A DNA stretch of 11,401 nucleotides from CAZPWQ01 sp964590495 (GTDB lineage: Bacteria; Bacteroidota; Rhodothermia; Balneolales; Balneolaceae), in NCBI GenBank assembly GCA_964590495.1, contig CAZPWQ010000109.1:1-11401 (forward strand). Reading direction: 5' to 3'. Shown piece by piece: positions 4,633 through 11,401 of the stretch. The notes below the pieces were generated by a model. The model did no database searches, was not told the origin of the DNA, and saw only the letters and a program-made list of their open reading frames with translations. Within the stretch, counting starts at the first letter, position 1; the number at the start of each line of letters is the position of its first letter. Both the position numbers and the translations under genes were made by a program.

Positions 4633-6590
4633 AAAGGTTATTTTTCTTTATGATACTTATGTTTATCGCTGTTGAGCTGTATGCACAGCCCGGACGGATA
4701 GTGATTGACCGGCAGGAGATGCGGAATGCGGGGGTTCTGACCATGAACGATCTTTTTGAACTGAGCGGACAGTGGGAGGTCTCTTCAGTAGATGATTTTA
4801 CGCTCCTGCATTCCCGGAACGGATTGGCGGGGCCGGGCGGGATGTACTGGCCTGTGTTTTTGAATGATATCCCGCTGGACCTCAATGTATGGGGTACGAA
4901 AAACCTCAACAAGATTCCTGTCTCAGTATCTGCCATCGACTCGGTGGTCTTGGTTACGGAGCCGCAACTGGCCGGAGGTATGTCAATGGAAAAGGGCGGA
5001 GTGTTTATATACACGAAAAGCAGGAGGGAGGGAATAAGCGCCGACGCCGAACTGTGGACCGGCAACAGGACGGGAGATCCTGGTCCTTTTGTCTACACCG
5101 AACGGGCGACACCGAATGTGGAACGTCTCGGGCCGATCGCTTCTGCTTCGGTATCTTATGCAAAAGATCGTTTTTCAGTAGAAGGAGGGATGAAGCGGAT
5201 GCTGCATTTTGTCTCGGAGCCGATCCAGGGCGGCAGGATTCTACCGCTGGCGTATGGTGATGACCCGTTCAGGCATCCCAAGATCGAGCTTCAGTCGTTC
5301 TACGTTCGCGGAAGCCACACCGGCGAAACGATGAACCACAGTTTGCAGGCAGGCGCAAGTGATGTGGATGATTTTCTTTACACAGAACTGTACGGCACGG
5401 AAATACCGGCCGGTCACAGCTGGTCGTTTGTCTCGCTGGACGGCGGTATCAAGGCGGGGGAGAATACATCCATCCGCTACAGGGTCAGCCATAACCGTAA
5501 TGAAACTAATGAACGTGAAAATAAAGAAAACCTCCTGTTGCGATGGAACCGGGCAGTAACGGGCGGACAGATTTCAGTGAGTAATGATTTTGAATTCGGA
5601 TCACTTGAAACGGGCGCTGGCTACGATCACTATATTGTAAACGATGGATTTAGTGATGGTGATGCATTGTCTGTAAACTTACTCAAGTTGTTCAACAGAC
5701 TACGCCTGGAACTTTCGTCCCGGCTCACCTCATACATCGACCTGATGGCCGTAAAAGGAGAGGGGGATCGGCCTGTGTTCAAATCGTTTACTAACATGGA
5801 ATTTACACCGGTGAAGGGACATCGTTTGACCGCGGGATTCACCTACTCCGAACGACTGCCGGAAGAGGACAACAGTCTCTGGTACTGGATCGGAAATAAA
5901 GGGTTCGGGGGAGACAGGCTCTCCGGAAATGCAGGCGCGGGCATTCCGGGGAATATACGCCTGTTGCGGGGACACCTTGCATGGAATATGGCATTAACTG
6001 AAGCACTGGATATCAAAAGCGGTGTCGGCATCAGTCGATACCTGGATGAATACGCCCCGGCCCACAGACTTGTCAGCCGGGAAGATCGCTACGTTGAAAC
6101 AGGGACTTTTTCATTTCATACTAATTTGAATGCTGTAGAACTGACGATCCCTGCTGAGCTTTCCTATAAGCCTTCTGGTGCGTTCACCGGTACTGTCGGT
6201 TATACATGGAATCGTCTGCTTTCAGGATCTTCATTCCTGTGGGACAGATCACCCGGACAACGTTTTCACGGGCGATTAAACTGGAACCCGGTGAACTCCT
6301 TTAATATTTGGACGACAATCAACTTCCGTTCAATAACGAACTGGAATTCCGTCGGGCTTCTTGACGGCGAGACCCTTAAAACCAGTTACGGCATGACCGA
6401 TGTTACATATCGGTCAACATTGCCGGGCAGAGTACGGTGGGATGCAGGATTTAGTAAAAAAATCTGGGATGATCGTGTTGCTTTCCGCCTTCAGGTGAAT
6501 AACCTGCTGAATGATGTATACAGAGAGCATCCGCTTGGACCAAAACACTCTTTCACTATTTTCCTTGGAATGAGCATTCATTTCGATTAA
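4629..6590 (+). CDS. TonB-dependent receptor-like outer-membrane protein
   Basis: A 653-aa outer-membrane protein. Residues 1-19 are a signal peptide cut at YA|Q. Residues about 22-131 read as a plug domain: a start resembling IVIDRQEMRNAG..MNDLFEL, a central surface segment WPVFLNDIPLD, and an end AIDSVVLVTEPQLAGGMSMEKGGVFIYTKS like the usual plug end. The rest (about 135-653) is a series of amphipathic strands typical of a 22-strand barrel, with a C-terminal strand FTIFLGMSIHFD and the common receptor motif VNNLLNDVYREH just before it. No N-terminal carboxypeptidase-like domain and no obvious TonB box are seen, so energy coupling is uncertain. The total is at the short end for Bacteroidota receptors. 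It is coupled by a 4-base overlap to the preceding small barrel. The substrate cannot be read from sequence; the cupredoxin and multicopper oxidase downstream make a metal or metal-chelate a reasonable guess only. Confidence 0.8.
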   Translation: MKRLFFFMILMFIAVELYAQPGRIVIDRQEMRNAGVLTMNDLFELSGQWEVSSVDDFTLLHSRNGLAGPGGMYWPVFLNDIPLDLNVWGTKNLNKIPVSVSAIDSVVLVTEPQLAGGMSMEKGGVFIYTKSRREGISADAELWTGNRTGDPGPFVYTERATPNVERLGPIASASVSYAKDRFSVEGGMKRMLHFVSEPIQGGRILPLAYGDDPFRHPKIELQSFYVRGSHTGETMNHSLQAGASDVDDFLYTELYGTEIPAGHSWSFVSLDGGIKAGENTSIRYRVSHNRNETNERENKENLLLRWNRAVTGGQISVSNDFEFGSLETGAGYDHYIVNDGFSDGDALSVNLLKLFNRLRLELSSRLTSYIDLMAVKGEGDRPVFKSFTNMEFTPVKGHRLTAGFTYSERLPEEDNSLWYWIGNKGFGGDRLSGNAGAGIPGNIRLLRGHLAWNMALTEALDIKSGVGISRYLDEYAPAHRLVSREDRYVETGTFSFHTNLNAVELTIPAELSYKPSGAFTGTVGYTWNRLLSGSSFLWDRSPGQRFHGRLNWNPVNSFNIWTTINFRSITNWNSVGLLDGETLKTSYGMTDVTYRSTLPGRVRWDAGFSKKIWDDRVAFRLQVNNLLNDVYREHPLGPKHSFTIFLGMSIHFD

Positions 6591-6806
6591 GGGGATTTAT
6601 AATACGTAATGTACGGTTTAATAATTTCCTCGGAAGTAATGGAAAATTCTGTACCTCTCAATTCAGGCTCATCTGAAATTTATTCTATGATGCTCTCATT
6701 TTGTAAGTTCCAAATCAATTAACTAGTTTATGATTATGTATGGAGTGATATTTGTGGTATAAGAATTACGAAACAAGAGAACCTAAATAAATTATAGGGT
6801 ATTACT
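6591..6806 (+). promoter_or_regulatory. Intergenic region with candidate Bacteroidota-type promoter for the copper gene pair
   Basis: No gene is seen. TTTG at 6700-6703 followed after 20 bases by TAGTTTAT (6724-6731) partly matches the Bacteroidota promoter pattern TTTG and TAnnTTTG. A small hairpin ttcag/ctgaa with loop gctcat, followed by a T-rich run (6662-6684), could weakly end the upstream operon. A purine-rich agggta lies at a suitable distance before the ATG at 6807. Confidence 0.25.
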
Positions 6807-7718
6807 ATGCGAAATCTATCTGTATTCGTTGCATTTTTAGTCGCTTTGGGAGGGTTTATTTCACCATGTCAGGCCCAGTATACCGCGGATGACGACGCTA
6901 ATATCGTCAATGTAGAAGCGGAAGATTACGCTTTTCAGGCGCCTGATGAGATACCGTCGGGCTGGACAACCATCCGGTATCAAAACAAGGGTGATGAATC
7001 ACACTTCCTCTTTCTTACCAGACTGCCTGAAGGGAAAACATACAATGAATATGCAGGCAATGTAATACAGCCGTTTAACGAGATTTGGTATGCCATGAGA
7101 GACGAAGGGCTTACTACAGAGCAGGTAGTGGAACGACTGGGAGCAGAAATGCCCGAGTGGTTCTGGGGTGTTGAATTTAAAGGGGGAACCGGGATGATAT
7201 CTCCTGGAAGGTCCTCGGATGTGACCGTGGATCTGGAAGCCGGCACATATGTTCTGGAGTGTTACATGAAAACCGAAGAAGGGGAGTTGCACTCTATGGA
7301 AGGTATGCTGCGGGAGCTTATCGTAAACGATACGCCATCAGAAACGACGCAGCCCCAGGCCGATATCAATATCAATCTTTCCAACTTTGAGATGGTTATT
7401 GATGGCAATCTAACCCCGGGATCACATACTGTTTCAGTTCATGTCGAAGAAAATCCGGAAGAAGGATTCGGTCATAACGTACATGTAGCCCGCCTGGGTC
7501 CGGACACAAACGCAGAGGAGGTCGCTGGATGGATGAACTGGTTTGATGTCAATGGTCTGCGAACTCCGAGTCCCACAACTTTTGTCGGTGGTATGCATCT
7601 GCTTCCTGTAGGGGAAACAGGTTATTTTAACCTTGATCTGGAACCCGGCCGCTACCTTTTCTATTCGGAATACACCGGGCATTTGGGAGTAATGCAGGAA
7701 GTATTGGTAGAAGAGTAG
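6807..7718 (+). CDS. Exported protein with two cupredoxin-like domains, first with a type 1 copper site
   Basis: A 303-aa periplasmic or surface protein, signal peptide 1-23 (cut QA|Q). Two homologous halves are visible, about 30-175 and 185-303. Each has a conserved start of the fold (SHFLFLTRL and GHNVHVARL), a helical insertion, and a closing strand pair (LEAGTYVLECYM and LEPGRYLFYSEY). The first half has a full type 1 copper ligand set, H66, C152, H162 and M167, with the H-x4-M spacing of plastocyanins but a longer Cys-His gap (nine residues). The second half keeps H223, H292 and M296, but the Cys position aligns with S287, so it probably cannot make a normal blue copper centre. The gene lies 25 bases upstream of a multicopper oxidase, most likely in the same operon. 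It could donate electrons or copper to that oxidase. No lipobox is seen; C21 is preceded by Pro, which argues against a lipoprotein. Confidence 0.78.
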   Translation: MRNLSVFVAFLVALGGFISPCQAQYTADDDANIVNVEAEDYAFQAPDEIPSGWTTIRYQNKGDESHFLFLTRLPEGKTYNEYAGNVIQPFNEIWYAMRDEGLTTEQVVERLGAEMPEWFWGVEFKGGTGMISPGRSSDVTVDLEAGTYVLECYMKTEEGELHSMEGMLRELIVNDTPSETTQPQADININLSNFEMVIDGNLTPGSHTVSVHVEENPEEGFGHNVHVARLGPDTNAEEVAGWMNWFDVNGLRTPSPTTFVGGMHLLPVGETGYFNLDLEPGRYLFYSEYTGHLGVMQEVLVEE

Positions 7719-7743
7719 TCGACCAATTACCTTGTAACTCAGG

Positions 7744-9186
7744 ATGAAATACTTGACACCAATTACTGTGGGAATATTATTAACTATTCTTTCCTTTGTT
7801 TTTGGCATCGCCGGAGTTCAGGACTATCTGGATTCTGATACCGGTCATGAGAGAGCAGTTGCGGACACCATCGCAGGTCATCCCACATTTGAGAACCTCT
7901 CATCGGAGCCTGGAATTGTGGAGGTAGAGTTGACGGCTTCCCGGGATACGCTCTCAATGCTGCCGGGTAAAAAGACAGCGGTATTTGCCTACAACGGCCG
8001 TATTCCCGGCCCTTTGCTGGAAGTTGAGGAAGGAGACAGCGTCATTATCCACTTTCGCAACGAGCTGGAGGAAGAAACGACCGTGCACTGGCATGGCCTG
8101 CATCTGCCTTTTAGATCCGATGGCAGTCCTTTTCATCCTGTAGCGCCCGGGGAGAGCTATACTTATGCCTTTAAATTACATCCGGGTTCGGCAGGTACCT
8201 ACTGGTATCACCCGCACCCGCATCACCGCACCGCCTGGCAGGTGGGGATGGGACTGTATGGCGGCATTATCGTTCGCGACCCCGATGATCCGCTTCCGGA
8301 AATGAACGAGAAACTGCTTATTCTGTCCGACAACCGCTTTGATGAAGATGGTGTTATTGATTTTCCTGATGAGGGGGACCGTCAATTCAAAATAGATGAG
8401 ATGAATGGGAGAGAGGGCGATGTAATGTTCGTCAATGACGAGATCATGCCGGAGCTTTCCATCCGAAGTGGTGAAGTGCAGCGCTGGCGTATTGTCAACG
8501 CCTCCGGGGCCCGAATCTACCGGCTTTCCCTTGACGGACACACCTTCGAATATATCGGAAGTGACGGAGGATTATTTGAACATCCCGAATCGACCGATGA
8601 GATTGTCCTTGCTAATGGAGAACGGGCCGAAATCCTGGTACGCGGTTCTGAAGAGCCCGGCAGTAAAACGGTATTTCAGTCCTTACCCTATGATAGATAT
8701 ATGCCGATGTGGCTACCATCCGGATGGGACGAATCACGAGATCTTTTAACACTTCAATACACCGAAGAATCACCACTTGATCCTATAGATCTGCCTGAAA
8801 CACTGCGTTCAATTCCAGAGTTGGATACCAGTGATGTAACCGTTACCCGGGAGATGCGGATGAACAATGGAAAAATTAATGGCAAAACAATGGATTTGAA
8901 TCGCGTTGACGAAACCGCAGAGTTGGGTGCGACCGAGATATGGGAGATTGAAAATCTTGTGGGGATGGATCACCCTTTCCACCTGCATGGTTTTCAATTC
9001 CAGGTAATTGAACGCAATGGAGATCCGGTGTCTCAACCGAAATGGGAGGATACGGTGAATATACCCGGTTTTCAGAATGCCCGTTTTATTGTACGCTTCG
9101 AAGACTATCCCGGCAAATGGATGTTCCACTGCCACATCCTGGATCATGAGGATCAGGGTATGATGGGAGTATTGGAGGTGAAATGA
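7744..9186 (+). CDS. Multicopper oxidase (laccase/CueO-like)
   Basis: A 480-aa three-domain multicopper oxidase that would oxidise a substrate (phenolics, Cu(I) or another metal, or a protein donor) and reduce O2 to water. An N-terminal hydrophobic segment (about 5-24) is a signal or membrane anchor. All four copper motifs are intact: HWHG (115-118), YWYHPHPH (153-160, trinuclear ligands H156 and H158), HPFHLHG (from H410, with H413 and H415), and HCHILDHEDQGMM, giving H462, C463, H464, H468 and axial M473. Met at the axial type 1 position is as in CueO and CotA. There is no long Met-rich insert like that of E. coli CueO, only a short MPMW segment. It follows the two-domain cupredoxin gene by 25 bases. 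The ATG at 7744 has AGG directly against it, so the ribosome site is poor. Translation may depend on coupling from the upstream gene. Confidence 0.92.
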   Translation: MKYLTPITVGILLTILSFVFGIAGVQDYLDSDTGHERAVADTIAGHPTFENLSSEPGIVEVELTASRDTLSMLPGKKTAVFAYNGRIPGPLLEVEEGDSVIIHFRNELEEETTVHWHGLHLPFRSDGSPFHPVAPGESYTYAFKLHPGSAGTYWYHPHPHHRTAWQVGMGLYGGIIVRDPDDPLPEMNEKLLILSDNRFDEDGVIDFPDEGDRQFKIDEMNGREGDVMFVNDEIMPELSIRSGEVQRWRIVNASGARIYRLSLDGHTFEYIGSDGGLFEHPESTDEIVLANGERAEILVRGSEEPGSKTVFQSLPYDRYMPMWLPSGWDESRDLLTLQYTEESPLDPIDLPETLRSIPELDTSDVTVTREMRMNNGKINGKTMDLNRVDETAELGATEIWEIENLVGMDHPFHLHGFQFQVIERNGDPVSQPKWEDTVNIPGFQNARFIVRFEDYPGKWMFHCHILDHEDQGMMGVLEVK

Positions 9187-9198
9187 ATTGACTTTCTC

Positions 9199-9228
9199 AT
9201 CCGGCCATTACATCAGATGAAGCCGGAT
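9199..9228. terminator. Possible bidirectional terminator hairpin after the multicopper oxidase
   Basis: atccggc (9199-9205) pairs perfectly with gccggat (9222-9228) around a 16-base loop, 12 bases after the multicopper oxidase stop and in a convergent spacer. No T-run follows on the plus strand, so an intrinsic terminator is only a weak possibility. Confidence 0.3.
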
Positions 9229-9271
9229 AGAATGGAAGCAGCGTTTTACAGGTCACAAAATATTATCTGAT

Positions 9272-9306
9272 CCCGTCTTACCTCTGGCCTCTCGATTCTT
9301 GCTACT
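9272..9306. repeat. Degenerate heptamer repeat abutting the stop codon of the 160-aa barrel gene
   Basis: Five 7-base units in strict register, each ending in a pyrimidine-C-T or A-C-T: cccgtct (9272), tacctct (9279), ggcctct (9286), cgattct (9293), tgctact (9300). The tract stops one base before the minus-strand stop codon complement at 9308-9310, so it is the immediate 3' flank of that gene. Confidence 0.5.
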
Positions 9307-9307
9307 T

Positions 9308-9790
9308 CTAAAAATAGTAACTGCCCGTAATAGCCGCCCCCGTACCCAATCTATTCTGTTCATTAAGCCTGATATTCAGTAATGCCTCAATACCCAGACT
9401 GAAATGAGAATCGAAATAGTATTCTCCGCCGAGCCCGCCACCGAGATTCAGGATACCGTCACTGTCACCAACTTCAGGATCAAAATGCTCGAAAGCCACC
9501 AGTCCGCTGAAATAGGAAGCAAAATTGTCACCGGTCGTTTGATAAAATTTCGGTTTTACGCCCACGCGAATCCGGGTAAACGTATCTTCCACACTCTGAA
9601 TACCGATAAGTGGAGCAATCACAAGATTTTGCTGCAGCCAGTAAGGCACCTCTATATCCCCCTGCTGACCCTGAAAAGAGGCCGTTAAACCCACGCTGCC
9701 CTCACCGGGCACATTTTGAGCATTGATTAAAGACATTGGAGCTGCACAAAGTATAATAATGCCTGTAATCAGAATTCCCGATCGTATCAT
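9308..9790 (-). CDS. Small outer-membrane beta-barrel protein
   Basis: A 160-aa exported protein. Residues 1-24 are a signal peptide with cut INA|Q (24/25). The mature part has strand-like alternation and many glycines, including LNLGGGLGGEYYFDSHFSLGIEALLNIRL, and ends in ITGSYYF with a terminal Phe. The terminal aromatic is the usual recognition signal for outer-membrane barrel assembly. The size fits an eight-strand barrel of the OmpA/OmpW/opacity-protein type, but no specific family signature is recognised. It is convergent with the multicopper oxidase and upstream of nothing on its strand within the window. A gggat stretch a few bases before the ATG may serve as ribosome site. Function unknown. 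Confidence 0.75.
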   Translation of the reverse strand: MIRSGILITGIIILCAAPMSLINAQNVPGEGSVGLTASFQGQQGDIEVPYWLQQNLVIAPLIGIQSVEDTFTRIRVGVKPKFYQTTGDNFASYFSGLVAFEHFDPEVGDSDGILNLGGGLGGEYYFDSHFSLGIEALLNIRLNEQNRLGTGAAITGSYYF

Positions 9791-9860
9791 AATAATCCCA
9801 TTTTATTAAAAATAACGATCTGTTATATCAGGAACAGCAGAAAATGTTCCCACCGTCGCC

Positions 9861-9891
9861 ATCCGGTATCCGGTATCAGGCATCCAGCATC
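9861..9891. repeat. Heptamer tandem repeat abutting the stop codon of the 67-aa gene
   Basis: atccggt (9861) is repeated exactly at 9868, followed by atcaggc (9875) and atccagc (9882) and a partial unit atc (9889). The last base of the tract is the first base of the minus-strand stop codon complement (9891-9893). Confidence 0.6.
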
Positions 9892-10094
9892 TAGGGAAGC
9901 AGTTTAAAATCATAATCAGCATTATCCTTCACCTCCAGGCCAGGAAAATCAAGCGGGATGTCATGTTCCTCCGCCTCTTTTTTAAGCCTGTTGTGAAAGG
10001 TAGCGGATACCAGCAGCCGGTCATATTCCTTACCGTTTTCATAGATATAATCACCGATAGCATCCCTCAGTCTATCCAAAGATTCAGTGCTCAT
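9891..10094 (-). CDS. Small hypothetical protein (67 aa)
   Basis: Not recognised. The 67-residue product is highly charged, without signal peptide or membrane segment. The first two thirds look helical (SLDRLRDAIGDYIYEN, then LVSATFHNRLKKEAEEH), and a short proline-containing tail follows (IPLDFPGLEVKDNADYDFKLLP). It could be a small cytoplasmic protein. A Shine-Dalgarno is not evident before the ATG. It lies 100 bases upstream of the 160-aa barrel gene on the same strand and is divergent from cydA, with a 258-base spacer between. Coding status rests on the plausible amino-acid composition only. Confidence 0.5.
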   Translation of the reverse strand: MSTESLDRLRDAIGDYIYENGKEYDRLLVSATFHNRLKKEAEEHDIPLDFPGLEVKDNADYDFKLLP

Positions 10095-10157
10095 AAGTAA
10101 GTAGTCTGTTTTTGAAATATGTGATTAAATCTCAAAACAAAATATAATAAACCAGAA

Positions 10158-10301
10158 ATCCCGCATCCCTCCAAACCAGTTTCTCATCAGACAAAATACC
10201 GCCAACCGCCACTGGCTACTGCTTCACTGTTCAACTCTATTTAGGATTGGTCACGCTGTTCACTGTTCATTGATCATTGTTATTTGTTCATTGATATTTG
10301 C
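10158..10301. repeat. Extended degenerate heptamer tract upstream of cydA
   Basis: Two units at 10158-10171 (atcccgc, atccctc) precede a run from 10197 with taccgcc, aaccgcc, actggct and actgctt in 7-base steps. A clearer run follows at 10254-10302 in seven steps with the consensus cattgtt (cattgat at 10268 and again at 10289, cattgtt at 10275). One-base slips separate the runs. As a by-product, gttcattgat occurs at 10265 and 10286, 21 bases or two helical turns apart, which might matter if a regulator binds. No clear promoter was found between here and the cydA start. The region lies within the 258-base divergent spacer and has no gene. Confidence 0.5.
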
Positions 10302-10352
10302 TATCTTAAGAACAGTTCCGCTTAACCCCTGATAATAAACCTCTACCGGTTG

Positions 10353-11401
10353 ATGGAAGATCTTCTCGCCGCCCGTCTGCAAATGGCCGTATCACTCGGC
10401 TTCCATATCATCTTTGCCTGCATCGGGATGGCCATGCCTTTCCTGATGGCTATTGCTGAATACAAGTGGATTCGTACCGGCCGCCAGGTTTACCTGGATC
10501 TGGCCAAAGCCTGGTCGAAAGGGGTGGCTATTTTCTTTGCAACGGGCGCGGTATCAGGGACAGTGCTTTCATTTGAACTGGGTCTTCTCTGGCCAACATT
10601 TATGGAACATGCGGGACCTATTTTCGGGATGCCTTTTTCGTGGGAGGGGACCGCTTTTTTTGTGGAGGCGATTGCACTGGGTTTGTTCCTTTATGGATGG
10701 GATAAACTGCGTCCATGGACCCACTGGGGTATGGGGATGGTTGTCGGTATTTCCGGCGTCGCCTCCGGCATTTTTGTCGTCGCAGCAAATGGCTGGATGA
10801 ACAGTCCGGCGGGTTTCGACTGGATAAACGGGCAAGCCGTCAATATCGACCCTGTGGCGGCTATGTTTAACGATGCCTGGTTTTCACAGGCCCTGCATAT
10901 GACCATTGCGGCATTTGTTGCTACGGGATTTGCCGCTGCAGGGCTTCATGCCCTGTTACTGCTTAAAGATGCTAAAAACCTGTTCCACCGGAAGGCTTTC
11001 CGGATTGCACTGGCCGTGGGAGCTACTGCAGCTATCATTCAGCCGGTAACCGGCGATTACCTGGCGAAAGATGTTGCTGATCGTCAACCGGCGAAACTGG
11101 CGGCCCTGGAGGGACATTTTGAGACAAGCAGTCCGGCCGATCTTATTTTGTTCGGTCTTCCGAATGAGGAAACACGGGAGGTGGATTATGCCTTTCGTAT
11201 TCCGGGTATGCTCAGCTTCCTGGCGCACGGCAATTTCAATGCAGAGGTTACGGGTCTTGATCAATTCCCGGAAGAGGAGTGGCCGCCCGTACTTATTACG
11301 CATGTCGCGTTTCAAATTATGGTACTGTCGGGATTTCTGATGATGGGAGTCGGTGTGATCTATTTCTTTTTTTACTGGAAAAAGCATCCTGCGCTTTATT
11401 C
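10353..11401 (+). CDS. cydA: Cytochrome bd-type quinol oxidase subunit I (CydA/CioA), 3' end cut by window
   Basis: The first 349 residues of the haem-bearing subunit of a bd-type terminal oxidase, an inner-membrane complex that oxidises quinol and reduces O2 to water. The reading frame is open to the window end. Conserved residues are visible: H18 (E. coli H19, haem b595 ligand), E98 and E105 in SWEGTAFFVE (E. coli E99/E107), NGWMNSP (146-152), H182 (E. coli H186, haem b558), and the quinol-site pair K248 and E253 in KLAALEGHFET (E. coli K252/E257). After this, the loop reaches the next helix (LDQFPEEEWPPVLITHVAF) with no long Q-loop insert, so it is closer to the short-loop, cyanide-insensitive (CioA) group than to E. 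coli CydA. At least seven hydrophobic helices are seen. The start ATG at 10353 fits the family N-terminus; the ribosome site is weak. Subunit II is expected just beyond the window. Confidence 0.93.
   Translation, partial: MEDLLAARLQMAVSLGFHIIFACIGMAMPFLMAIAEYKWIRTGRQVYLDLAKAWSKGVAIFFATGAVSGTVLSFELGLLWPTFMEHAGPIFGMPFSWEGTAFFVEAIALGLFLYGWDKLRPWTHWGMGMVVGISGVASGIFVVAANGWMNSPAGFDWINGQAVNIDPVAAMFNDAWFSQALHMTIAAFVATGFAAAGLHALLLLKDAKNLFHRKAFRIALAVGATAAIIQPVTGDYLAKDVADRQPAKLAALEGHFETSSPADLILFGLPNEETREVDYAFRIPGMLSFLAHGNFNAEVTGLDQFPEEEWPPVLITHVAFQIMVLSGFLMMGVGVIYFFFYWKKHPALY

Noticed and set aside
4544..5065. 173-aa open frame on the minus strand opposite the TonB-receptor-like gene
   Set aside because: It is antisense to a well-supported receptor plug and signal peptide, rich in Ser/Pro/Arg as expected of a shadow frame, and crosses the junction of two coupled genes.
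9861..10302. Repeat tracts considered as a CRISPR array
   Set aside because: The units are only 7 bases long, adjoin one another without unique spacers, and no cas gene is present.
10453..10800. 115-aa plus-strand frame inside cydA
   Set aside because: It overlaps the strongly conserved CydA frame, which carries the haem and quinol residues; the alternative frame has no such support.

Overview
The window looks like a chromosomal segment of a Bacteroidota or Rhodothermota/Balneolota-type bacterium. This is inferred from the TonB-receptor-like protein, the several small outer-membrane barrels, and the four exported proteins whose predicted signal peptidase I site is Ala|Gln, a bias typical of Bacteroidota. 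No rRNA, tRNA or CRISPR array is visible, so the lineage is an inference.

Layout. Positions 1-262 are an AT-rich, repeat-dense stretch in front of an integron integrase (263-1225, +) that carries the IntI-specific insertion. A 476-base spacer (1226-1701) packed with hairpins separates it from a convergent pyruvate:quinone oxidase gene, poxB (1702-3450, -). The spacer 3451-4008 holds a dyad, two short-period repeat tracts and a 226-base palindromic element with 14-base terminal inverted repeats (3762-3987). Next is a two-gene outer-membrane operon: a 207-aa small barrel (4009-4632) overlapping by 4 bases a 653-aa TonB-receptor-like protein (4629-6590). After a 216-base gap comes a second pair: a 303-aa protein with two cupredoxin domains (6807-7718) and a 480-aa multicopper oxidase (7744-9186). 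Two small minus-strand genes follow: a 160-aa outer-membrane barrel (9308-9790) and a 67-aa protein of unknown function (9891-10094). The window ends inside cydA of a cytochrome bd / cyanide-insensitive quinol oxidase (10353 onward).

How the parts may fit. PoxB feeds pyruvate electrons into the quinone pool and the bd oxidase takes electrons from it, so the outer genes bracket a short respiratory route. The cupredoxin and multicopper oxidase are an obvious electron-transfer or copper-handling pair in the cell envelope. The preceding receptor and barrel could supply transport across the outer membrane, but nothing in the sequence fixes their substrate.

The least expected structure is in the spacers. 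At least six carry degenerate tandem repeats with a 7- or 8-base period and a different unit each time. Three of them sit exactly at the 3' ends of the three minus-strand genes, and the longest lies just upstream of cydA.
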